Below, one piece after another: positions 44,351 through 54,217 of a stretch of DNA of 64,000 nucleotides. The translations under genes were made by a program, and so were the position numbers. A model generated the notes under the pieces. The model was not told the origin of the DNA and searched no databases. It worked only from the letters and a program-made list of their open reading frames with translations. The first letter of the stretch is position 1. Every line of letters begins with the position of its first letter. The DNA is from Ephemerocybe angulata. Lineage: Eukaryota > Basidiomycota > Agaricomycetes > Agaricales > Psathyrellaceae. Where the stretch lies: positions 1 through 64,000 of the forward strand of contig JAACJK010000227.1 in assembly GCA_013368325.1 (NCBI GenBank). The letters are read 5' to 3'.

Positions 44351-45607
44351 CCTGGGTATTAGGGTTTATTGGGGAAATGGAAGTGAGGAAGGCGTGAATA
44401 TCCGATAATATTCATGAACGCACATGAACGCGAGCTTGCACGGGGGTGAACTTCGGTATCTGAGTGACTTCCTATGGTCATGGGGATGTGAGGAGTCGAT
44501 TCTGACCATTCGATGAATGTCTGCAGTAGGTGGTGTCCTTGTGGTGTCCCCTCTAGCATATCCTGTTCGTGCCACGGCCCACTGCTAGTTTTACACAATG
44601 CAGAGCAGCGTCCAGGGTGCAACATCAAGCACGAATTTGTCTGTTTGGTGCCTAAGCGGAATAGCTGCCTCTACTGGGTGGACATGACTCCGGGACTATT
44701 TTTTCGTCGAAGAAGCTACGATTAACGGGTACGAGGGGAGCGGGTAGGGAAGCAACTAAAACCAGGTGTAGCGCAGACCCGTGGAGGCGCCTGGGTACTG
44801 TGATCGCTACCCGGGTCTCCAAAGCCGTGTAGAGTGGCCCACGGGCGCCAATGATGAATCCAGGGCAAAAGCTGAATCTTGGCTGACTCCGTGGACTACG
44901 GTAGTGAAAATTGCTTCAATGAACGCGTACTAGTACTGGCTAGTCCCATATTGAGCTAGTCCCTGTCTGTGGCTGTCAGTGTCATGGGAGACGAAGGCTT
45001 GCATAGACCGTCTGACCAAGGTCACAAGGCGGAGGGCGGAGAACCAGGACTGATGTCACATGGCTAATCTCTAGATTGAAGGGATAAAGAGGCCATTTCT
45101 TCTTTCTCCAAGGTCCAAAGCTCCTTGTCAGTCGAGAAGTGTCCTCGATACCAGTCGTTCCTTAGCGAGGATTTGTGTGGTAGGGGAGCGCCTCGATCAA
45201 ACGTGACTGATTCAGAGCGGCTTATATGTTGCCCAACTACTTAAAAGATTAGGTATAACCATAACCCGATGCGCTCGTATACTTTGCATCCCATATTCAA
45301 TATCCCAGAGGATATTCTTCGGATGTCTAGAATTGCGCGTGGAGCAACGGACAGAAGGGTGAGCTTCCTCCGAGCTCGTTCCGCCTAAACACCAGAAAGG
45401 ATCACACACCTGTGTAATGACATTGGCTTCTTCGAAATATTCACCCGTTTCTCCATCGATGTGTCAACTTATCAGCTCGACTGAAGCCCATATGACTTCT
45501 TCAATCTGTGACGTGCGATAGTAGAAGACAAATTACTGATGCGTACCAGGTATACACAGTTTAAAAGGATATCGAACGTCGATATCTCTATCAACCTGCA
45601 CAACTTC
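44351..45607. other. Intergenic region, mirror of 3,530-4,780
   Basis: No gene recognised. Short ORFs are not conserved in frame between the arms. Confidence 0.5.
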
Positions 45608-45942
45608 ATGCGATATTTCACTGTATTTGTGTCTCTCCTCAGCTTCGTGTCCTTTGGAGGAGCAAGCTCTCATGTCACCCACACCGCAGTCATTACTCCG
45701 ACGACCTTGACATCGGCACCTTCTCCCACAGTAAACATCCTCCCTCGCTGCGCCCCGCCCATCAGCGGCACATTCAATCCTTGCTCAATGGGCTCGCACG
45801 TCAGTTTTATAACAACACGATCAACACTTCCTGGAGAGTGTCCCCAGTGGACATGCCTCCCCAACACCACCTCGACAACCTCAACTCCTGGCTAAGTGCC
45901 CTGGAGGACATCGTGCATATCAGAGAGACGAAAGGGCGGTGA
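45608..45942 (+). CDS. Small secreted hypothetical protein, right copy
   Basis: Starts MRYFTVFVSLLSFVSFGGAS, a good signal peptide. In the signal-peptide frame translation ends at 45,895 with a Thr-rich tail. In the overlapping frame a longer helical stretch (HIQSLLNGLARQFYNNTINT, HHLDNLNSWLSALEDIVHIR) runs to 45,942. The latter looks more protein-like, so one frame change or a very short intron shortly after the signal peptide is suspected. Convergent with the GH105-like gene. No family recognised. Confidence 0.4.
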
Positions 45943-46092
45943 GAAGTTCAATTTCATGGTGGAGGGTTGGGTCAATTCCGGATACTCGTACGTAGACAAT
46001 CAAGGATTGAACCAAACTCGCGAATATAACACATATGTACCTACATGTTTTTCCTTACCACCAAACATTAGCTCAATATTCAAGATGTATAT

Positions 46093-47842
46093 CTATATCG
46101 CCCAGATTACAGTAGCGACTATCGAAAAAAGTAGTAGCCCAACGTGCACTTGGAAGTTAAGACCACCATTCATCGCTTGCCAGTCTCTCCTAGCAGCGTG
46201 AAGCATGACCACAAAGGCCTGTCCCTCTGGACTATGGGTACCTTGGATAGAGTAGTCGTTAGGATTTACTGTCGGCGTTAACCAACCATCCTCAGTGAAA
46301 TGCGAGTAACCGATGAAGTTATCGCCATTATCTAAGTTGGTGGAGTTTGTGGCGAAAAGGGTATCCCATGCCGTCTGAGCCCTGTCCATATACTTGTACT
46401 TCTTGTCTCTCATCTCGACCATGTATCGAAACACGGTGCCAGCCATAAGTGCGGTGCTTGACGCGTCGTAGAAGTTCCTGGCGGATGTGGGCGATTGGTC
46501 AGCGTAGTTTGTGAAAACGTTCGACGAGTCCTATCCGACAAGTAGTTTCAGTAACGTGAGGATAACGGACAGCTACAGGCAGCTGTGACACTTACTAGTT
46601 GAGAGTACATTGCTATGTGCACTTCCTCCACCCACGTTTTGAGGTCGTTCATTTCGTTCTTCATCGAGCCAGCGAACTCGCTATTTTTGATGGTAGCGTA
46701 AACTCGGAGCATTCCTGCTGCGGCCCATCCATTTCCTAGAATAAGACAGGTGAGTCATCAAGACCGGCAAAGTAATAGGCGCCCTTTCCAGCGCCACCCC
46801 ACAAATAGAACACCGTCGTGCCCGAGTGAAGGGAGGCCCATCAATAACGACGATCCCGCGTCATAGTCCTTGCACTGGTGACATATAGGAGAGGTGCTCA
46901 CAGTGCCTGAGAGACTCACCGGTAGACCAAAATCCTGGATCATTCGGAACTCCATCGACCCGTGTTCCAAGTAGGACATGGCGCCAGAGACCAGTGCTCC
47001 CATCTCGCAAGTATTGACGGTATAGCCGACATTGGACGTATGCATCGACAAGGTAGGATCGCGTTTTTGTCAATACGCCGTAGTATCCTAGCACGGGTGG
47101 AACCATATATACGAAATCAGACCTGTCCATGGATCAGGTACTCGTAACAATGGATATACAGTTGTTGGACTTACCATAGCTGTAGTTGCTCTACTCGGTG
47201 TGATATGGCCCCTTCAGGTGTTTTCGGAACTTTATCACTGTTAAGGAAGTCGATTTGGCTCTTAGTTATCGTCAAGTAGTCGACTCCATCGGCCATTCCA
47301 CCCGGCAAGGCTTGGTGCGTTAGACTTGCGAGTACCGTGGCGATTCCATTGGAGGCAGGGTCTGCGGCAGATCCATCTCCAGCTATCATTGGGGCTGGGG
47401 TATCTATTCATCTCATTAGGTCACTCCCTACGCTCGCAGGCATAAGGACGAAGAATCTATACTCGCCTGCTTTCTTCCCTTGCCACCCTCCAAGAATGCT
47501 TCTGGCCATATCGAACACCGGGCTGAGCGCGCCGCTTAAGTCGGATGGAATGTCGCTCGGGGGTGGTAACGCAGATTTCTTCGCTTTGCCTCTTGGTGCG
47601 GAAAACACGCTGTAACGCGCTGCGCTGAGTTCGAGTATGGCTTGTGCGCGAGTCCCAAGCTCCCATCTATATTTCAATTAGGCTAGAAGTATTGCGTTAG
47701 AACGGGCTGAACTCACGTGTGTGTCGCGCTCTGGGCAAGGTTGGACGTGATTGTTTGGATTTGCTGGTCTGAGAGGTGAGCTCAACGCGACTAGAAGAGC
47801 GAAGAGGACGATGGATAGAATGTCTGGTGGTGTGAGCAACAT
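46093..47842 (-). CDS. GH105/GH88-type unsaturated glucuronyl (rhamnogalacturonyl) hydrolase, better-preserved right copy
   Basis: Reads in order ATHTWELGTRAQAILEL, SDIPSDLSGALSPVFDMARS, GDGSAADPASNGIATVLASL, a GAISHRVEQLQLW/SDFVYMVPPVLGYYGV junction across an intron, YRQYLRDGSTGLWRHVLLG, DPGFWSTG/NGWAAAGMLRVYATI across a second intron of about 170 bp, WVEEVHIAMY, FTEDGWLTPTVNPNDYSIQG and SPEGQAFVVMLHAARRDWQ, then a hydrophobic C-terminus. These match fungal GH105 six-hairpin glycosidases that trim unsaturated uronate from pectin fragments. The signal peptide (MLLTPPDILSIVLFALLVAL) and the next block are in different frames near 47,780, so a start-proximal defect or missed splice remains. Confidence 0.75.
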
Positions 47843-48439
47843 GAGGTTATAGTTGGAGCGGGGAAGGACTGGCTAATCAGTGTTTTATCCTAGAGCGAGT
47901 GTTCGTGTTGCAATGTTGGCGGCGAGCGCTCCGCGTTTGTAGAGGCGAGTGAGCGGGGGCAACTTAGGGAGGAAAATGCGAACTGCTTGATGGGACTCGG
48001 GGATCTGAAACGTTTATAAACGAATCAAGGATTCCAGGGACGGGCAAAGCATGGGGACTTTGGTCGCATCACCAGGCAGTTACAAAGCCGTAACCAGGAA
48101 TTACCGCGTCTCCGGACGTTCAATCCAGCGCTGTGAGTACGTTAGGGCGGTGATACTATTGATGACACAACTCCTAGTAGCACAGGGCGTGTGTCTTCTC
48201 ATGGGTTAAGTTCACCGACGTGGGTGACTAAGTTCAACACAGTGGATTCACTCAAGTTCATCGCCCTGAATTAGCAAGATTGCAAGTTGATTGTCATGAT
48301 ATTTCTCAACTCCCAACCCTTTTGAAGTTATTTTTGGTTATCTTTGTGTCCCTGATTTAGAACATTAGGTCTTTTGACTATCAGTACAGGACCGCGGTCG
48401 TGATTTCTGAGTGAGAACCAAGGTACGAGTTGAGGAGGA

Positions 48440-48471
48440 CGCCATATCCGGCCATCCCGCCGGATATGGCG
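48440..48471. repeat. Perfect 13-bp stem hairpin, right copy
   Basis: Mirror of 726-757: GCCATATCCGGC arms around a 6-base loop, no mismatch in the stem. Confidence 0.8.
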
Positions 48472-49167
48472 GAAGAGCCGGATTGGCAAGCCAATACCAT
48501 GCAATAGGACACACGTTGTACTCGGTTCGATGATCATAGCTTTGTTGAAAGTACGTACTTATCTCTTCAGTGACAGCGACCAAGATGTAAGAGACAACGA
48601 CCTAATATTGCACTACAAATGCCAGGATACATGCTTACTCTGGGTTGAACAGCGACATATGTGCAGGATCAACATTCGAGGGCTAATTTCGGGTTAACTA
48701 CCACAACCACTACCATATATTAAGGAAACTCGCGAGTTCGTTTGTCTCAGTTTGTCTCTAGTTTTTGTACTTCGTATCTCTCGTCGTGTAAGTACCTCTC
48801 TCATATGTTCTACTACTGGGTCCCGTTCCGTTGTTTCTGGTCTTTTTGTTGCCTTCTCTGTCAAGTTTTGTGTCATTCGCATCTCGCTACCTTGGTACCT
48901 TACTTTCAGCATGTACTTAATCAATCTCTAATACCCACAGCCCTAACCTAATGCCAGTTTTGACTCGACTTTACCAACCTGAAGCGAGGACAGCTCTTGT
49001 TTGAACAATACACACCCTGTTAGATGGTAGGCACGTGCGCCCGTGGTATTGCGCGTCCTTGCTTACGTGGATGTGCCCATCGAACGATCAACGCCCATCC
49101 CTCCCTCTTTCAACCATCTCAGGTTGGGCGCGAACTGGGCTCGACCGACTTTTTAGGCCCTTGAGAC

Positions 49168-50201
49168 ATGACCACTCATAACAAAACCAGACTGTTTACT
49201 TGCGACCATCGTTGCCACTCAGTGGACGCGTCGCTGCTTTCAAATTCGCGAGACAAGCTGATGCTCAACGTTGGAATAGTCGTCGCAAGGTAAGTGGGGA
49301 ATGTCGATTGAGTAGACCCTCCTTTGCGAAAATGTATCTGAGCTAATTTTACCCACTCAAATCCAGTAATAAAACAGATTGGGATCGACACCAATCGAAG
49401 TACCACACCTCGTGCCAATGTCCCAGCTCCAATACGTTATTCCATCAGACAACACACAATGAGCTGGTGAAATACGCCGCCAGGATATATCTCTCCAGAA
49501 AGTCGGACATCATGAGGGCGACGATAATGCAAATGTACCGCCAAGCATGGAGCTACGTGTACGCGGGACCTCCCCCGGAGCATCAACGCGGCCCGTTGGA
49601 CTTTTCGCTGGACGGACGGTATCCTGTTTACGGAATAACCTGGGGATCTTCCCCACTGTACCCACTCGTCCCACCACACCCTCTCGGCCCTGATCCAGTC
49701 GTAATCACTCCATCCATTAATCAGGTGCCAGTGCACCACGCGTCCTACGTCCCCGCTTCCGCTTCCAACCATCCGCCCATTTGCTCAGTGCCGCCGTGGC
49801 GCGACGCTGTCATTCAGGCCACGTTTCTATCCCAACCCTCACCGATCCTCTCAAGCCCGGTCGAACCCTCGAGCAGTACATCTACCGTCCCCACAGCTGA
49901 ACCAATCCCCGAGGCCCTTGAAGATCTTCCAGCCGCCGAGGATCGCGCCTCCTCCCCACCATTCCGGCCATCGGTCATTCCCCCCATCGTCGACCATCTT
50001 CTTAACGAGATCGACGAACTTAGGGACGCGCTTACAAAGGAGGTCGAAATCCGAGCACGCAGAGAGGTCGAGATGGATAGCCTCCGGGGTCAGGTCGCGT
50101 TGTGGAGGAACGCCGTCATTATGGGTCGCGAGGAGCATGCTCGACTTGAGCAAAGATACCTTGCATTGGAGAGGAGGGTAGATGACCTAGGGAGGATGTA
50201 G
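49168..50201 (+). CDS. Cys-rich/coiled-coil family protein, full-length copy at the repeat boundary
   Basis: Exon 1 (49,168-49,289, 122 nt) gives MTTHNKTRLFTCDHRCHS and ends ...GCAAG before GTAAGT. Exon 2 (about 49,367-50,201) begins in frame and gives KYHTSCQCPSSNTLFHQTTH, ELVKYAARIYLSRK, MYRQAWSYVYAGPPP, a Pro/Ser linker, IPPIVDHLLNEIDELRDALT and a long coiled coil extending some 40 residues beyond its paralogues (ending RRVDDLGRM). About 318 residues. The first part of exon 1 lies within the inverted repeat; the rest is single-copy here, so a left partner may exist outside the window. Confidence 0.72.
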
Positions 50202-50711
50202 CGATACATATGGTACTCAACGTCCCCCAGTGTGGTCAGTCAGCTCAATTCATTCTTTCGGATAATCCATTCCCTCGCAACTCATCCGGATAGGCCATGA
50301 TCAAGTACGCCCACAGGGGGAGTGAAGTCTGTGTCCACCGTTGGCAGTCGCGATCGCTAACCAATCACTAACCCAGCCTGGAAATCGTAAGTACGTGAAT
50401 CTCCTAAGCGCTCTCGACTTCTAGTAAGTACTGGGCTAGTCGTCTGATGTACTGTCGCGTACGCGACGGACACCTAGCTGTACGGCGGCCCCTAGCTGTA
50501 CGACACCCCTAGGTGTACGATTACCCTAGCCGTACGGTGACCCCTAGCTGTACGACGACGCCTAGCTGTAGTTCAAGAAGAATGAAAGGCGAAAGGAGTA
50601 CTCCAGTTAAGATGGGGTGCTATAAGACGAGGCCCGCAAAGAGGATGTGAACTCATATCGCATTACCTGCCATCTGTCGCACTCTGAATATCTCCACATA
50701 ACCCTATAGTC
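50202..50711. other. Intergenic region with tandem repeat, upstream of the Rds1-like gene
   Basis: No gene. Holds the roughly 17-bp repeat at 50,473-50,571 and a TATAAG near 50,621, about 90 bp before the next ATG. Confidence 0.5.
50473..50571. repeat. Tandem repeat of about 16-17 bp, six imperfect units
   Basis: Units read CCCCTAGCTGTACGAC with variants (CCTAGGTGTACG, CCTAGCCGTACG). The shared core is CTAGCTGTACG. It is located 140-240 bp before the Rds1-like start codon, so a multi-site protein-binding array is possible. Confidence 0.8.
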
Positions 50712-51929
50712 ATGAAGCTCTCTAGCTGTCTCACCCTTCTCGCTGCTCTGCTCCCATTTACCCTCGCCGCTCCAACCGTTTCGAGCGCTCGCCGTGACGC
50801 GGCAAGCGACGATTACAGTGCGTGTACATCCACCCACCCCTTCACAGTGACGTTAACGTGTTCACTCCCGACAGACTCTCGCTTCCTCGTCTACGCCTTG
50901 TCACTCGAGCAGCTCGTGTTCGCGTTCTACGACTCCTCCCTTTCCCTACTCTCTGCAGATGACTTCCGTGCTGCTGGGCACCCAGACTACGTGCGCCGGG
51001 GATACGAGCAAATTTTGAAGACTTATCAAGCCCATTCCGACTACCTGGTTAATGAGATCACCAACCTCGGGGACCCCGACGCCTCTGGGCATTGCGACTA
51101 TGCTTTGTGAGTCGCCACTCGGTGACCTGGTGGTCTGCGATGCTCACTCTATCCTAGCCCGGTCAAATCGACCGAGGATTTCATCAACATGAGTGAAGCG
51201 ATGCAGGCGCTTGCGGTTTCAGCCTATGCTGGAGCGCTTGAGCATAGCCATTCAGATGTGAGTATTTATGTGTAATTCGGGCTGCGATGTGCCAAACTTG
51301 ACTATCTGTCGCTCAGAAATACACCACCGCGTTTGGCGAGATGCTAGGTCTTGAAGCACGATATGCACCTGGATCAGCACTGCGGTCAAGTACCAAGACT
51401 TGGCGGATATGAGTTTCGAGGTGTGGGCCATTCATTCGAAGACTTTCAATTGCGCTGACTGTACCCATTATGCGCATAGTCTCCTCTCAAGTTGAACGAT
51501 ACCTGGACAATCGCCGGTGGATACGTCACCAGTTGCCCGCCCGGCACCGTCCCAGATGACATATTCCCCAAAGGTCTGAATGACTGGCCCATTCTCACCG
51601 TCCCCGACACCGTCCGCCCCGGAGAAAGCATCTCCATTTCGTTCCCCAACACCCTCTACACCGCGGAAGACACACTTTTCGCTGGCTTCATGACCGGAAT
51701 GAACACGGAGAGCTATCCTCTAATTGGGAACGCTGACGGGAGCTTCTCCGTGACTGTACCCCAGAGTATCGTTGGAAAGGGTGCTGTGTGGCTGTACGTC
51801 ATCAAGGGGGACGGTTCGTCTGTCAGGGATGATAAAATGGTCGCAGGACCGGCTCTCTTGATGATGGCGGCGAATCAGGAGAAGGGTGGTGCGGAGAGTG
51901 CTCTGAAGAACAACACATGGAGCTGGTGA
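50712..51929 (+). pseudogene. Secreted ferritin-like protein of the Rds1 (stress response) type, one frameshift
   Basis: The signal peptide MKLSSCLTLLAALLPFTLAA is followed by a ferritin-like helical segment (LVYALSLEQLVFAFYDSSLS, YEQILKTYQAHSDYLVNEIT, AMQALAVSAYAGALEHSHS) and a beta-rich C-terminal domain (YVTSCPPGTVPDDIFPKG, PILTVPDTVRPGESISISFP, KMVAGPALLMM). This order resembles fungal Rds1-like proteins. Four introns fit (about 50,820, 51,106, 51,258 and 51,420). At about 51,360-51,375 the expected EAR...WISTAVKYQDLADMSFE is split between two frames, so one base seems to be lost. Everything else is open, so this is either a young pseudogene or a sequence error. Confidence 0.7.
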
Positions 51930-52365
51930 TTGCAAGTGATATGTATTCGGGTTGGATTGATACCATAGGTCATTGGGTAGATAGGTTTTTAGATAGTGTG
52001 TACGTGATCAGAATTGATTTATATACCCAGCATAAGAAAACAAGTATATGAGAGAGGAAGCATTTCATCAAACTATGCCGGGCACAGCCGAAATACACGC
52101 AACGCGGCTCAGCCTCATTACCAGACTACGTGCTTTCGACACCATCTGGAACTATTGGTGTCACTATGCAGTACTCCATTCAAGTCGGTTTAGCTTGGAG
52201 TAGGCTTTGGTCTGCACGAAATACATTATACATCGCTTGGATACCGGGGTTTCAGACCGTAGATAACTTATATTAGCACCGGATCGTTTGGATACGGTGG
52301 GGCCACCAGAGGACGTCGCTGGGTCAGGCCGCAGGAACGTGTTGAGAAAACGCAAATTGAAACAA
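51930..52365. other. Intergenic region
   Basis: No gene seen; 3' flanks of two convergent genes. Confidence 0.5.
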
Positions 52366-52941
52366 TCAGAAGTACGCAATAGGATTCGTCTCGTTCCCTG
52401 TAATTCTCTGCCTAACGTCCCAGTGCTCATTAAAGCACGTCCCCTTAAACCCAAGTTTGTCCATGATCGCGAAATCTACCTCAGTCCCGGGCACCCTACG
52501 GCGGAAGTGGAAGAGCCCGAATCCCTCTCCTGAGAACGACGTGATGTTCTGGTACACCATTCCTGGAGTTGTCTGAAGTTGCTCGACGTATGCGATTGCG
52601 ACCTCCCGACCCGAGACGGCATCGGGATTGTGCTGAATGTACTCCCTACAAATTGCGATATCTCATATGAGGGACAGGCCATAAATCAGATAAGATCTTG
52701 TCGCGTACCCTGGGATCCATTTATCAAAAGCCTTCCTCGCCTGTTTCTCTACGAGATAGAGACGCTCGAAGTCCCGGACCGCAGCCTCACGTCGGAGACG
52801 GAGCAAGGGTCCCTTGGCGTTGTAGTCGCATGCAGCGGTTGGTGAGTCGAGGACAGGAAGAGCTACAGCTGGTACGATTCCCTCAGTGATGAAGAGCAGA
52901 GGGAGTGCGAACGCGACGAAGGCCTGGAGAAGGAAGTTCAT
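52366..52941 (-). CDS. Secreted SnoaL/NTF2-like fold protein
   Basis: ATG at 52,941 opens MNFLLQAFVAFALPLLFITE, a signal peptide. Exon 1 runs to DFERLYLVEKQARKAFDKWIP; an intron of about 70 bp (GTACGC to TGTAG) leads to EYIQHNPDAVSGREVAIAYV, then FGLFHFRRRVPGTEVDFAIM and FNEHWDVRQRITGNETNP. The YIQHNP...G-R-E phrase and the D-x-x-R-x-x-x-G-x-I-x-E-H-W-D order are typical of SnoaL-like proteins annotated as aldol-condensation-type enzymes. About 170 residues. Substrate unknown. Confidence 0.72.
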
Positions 52942-54217
52942 GCTTGCAACTCTGACCCAACTCCTCATTCTCATGTTCACCTTTATATTTGATATCTTGC
53001 GTAGTAAGCTCATGTCAAATAACAGCAGCTACCGGTTCGAAGAAAGGGCGTAGAGCGGTCCTCGGACTAATAAGAACTAGGATGTCACGACAGAGACAAG
53101 GGCTCGCGGTATTCAGGCGCTAATACTCCCGCGATCATCGCAGACCCCAGCTTTCCTGCAGCTTCGAGCATCTATCTCGGAGTTCGGACTTAACATCTGA
53201 CCCACCCACTAGGAAATAGAAGGTGCGCTTCAACTTAGAAGATGTAGAGAATGCCGACATCACAGTAGTTCTTAGCTGTAGAAGGATGATCTAGAATGCG
53301 AGGCGAATGGGTAAGCCTCAGGTTAGGCTGGTAGCTCAAATATCTAGAACTCCAGTGGCCAACGGCGTTGCACTCCCATTACAGCAATTCAGTCAACAGT
53401 AATCTTGCGATTGCAAGGTAATATGATGGATAAATACGCGCGTTTAGGCACGTTCGCGAACACGCCGATCACGTGTAGTATAGGCACGATAACTCCTCTG
53501 ACTATGTTGGCCCGACGGCCAGGCGTCGTGTCCCATCGCCTGTACCCCATTTCTGTAAAGGAGCTTGAGATAGTATTCTACTATGCGCGATTACGGAATT
53601 CAAAAAAGGAGCATCGCACCGAGCGCCACCAGATCGGCGCCTATCTTATCTGCACTGCCACTCTCCTCAACGCTCAACGGCCGCTCTTTTGACATTTGTT
53701 ACCTCACGCTCTTTTCACATTTGTTACCTCACGACGTTCAAGGGCTTCCCATCTTTCAATCGGTGCTGTAGGTGGATACATGACTCTCGACGATGTATAT
53801 CTTCACTCTAGCTTGGAACCACCGTGCGTATATGCAGGTTCGATCCCTTTTCCTTGAGCAAAAGTCAAGTCCGACGCTAGGGCACCTCAAGAAGACTAGC
53901 CCTGTTCCATATCAGCTATGCAGGCAGCCACTGGTAAAACTAAGGTATGTACACTGTACATGGCCAGCGTAAAATGGAGGCGCCCACCATATCGGTGGAC
54001 TCGTGATGCCGCTTTCGTCCTGAAAGTGCTATCAAGTGTGACATACATCCCCACGGCGTGTCAACTCCACACTCTGTTGCTGCTACTCAGGGTACTCCCA
54101 GGTACTCTATGTGCGAATGTGTACTCCATTTTCAGAGTAAGAGGTGTCGACGCCGTTGATATAAATACCTCAGTTTCATTCGAAGATCTCCTGCATCGGT
54201 ACCGCAGACTCTTTCAG
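52942..54217. other. Region without a recognisable gene
   Basis: Short ORFs only (53,405-53,692; 53,918-54,295). A short direct repeat of CTCTTTTGACATTTGTTACCTCACG and CTCTTTTCACATTTGTTACC lies at about 53,684-53,733. Confidence 0.5.

Larger units (their letters stand above)
36155..49204. repeat. Outer inverted repeat, right arm
   Basis: Inverted partner of 1-12,095. It carries the same genes in mirror order: importin-like fragment, G-alpha pseudogene, coiled-coil gene, zinc-finger-like gene, GH10 xylanase, small secreted ORF and GH105-like gene. It is longer than the left arm, mainly because of the 760-bp TIR element at 36,888-37,647. The true outer edge may lie past 49,204, since the left partner is cut by the window edge. 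That edge falls inside the first exon of the gene at 49,168. Confidence 0.95.

Noticed and set aside
50473..50571. CRISPR-like array
   Set aside because: Units are contiguous without unique spacers and the sequence is eukaryotic; it is a simple tandem repeat.
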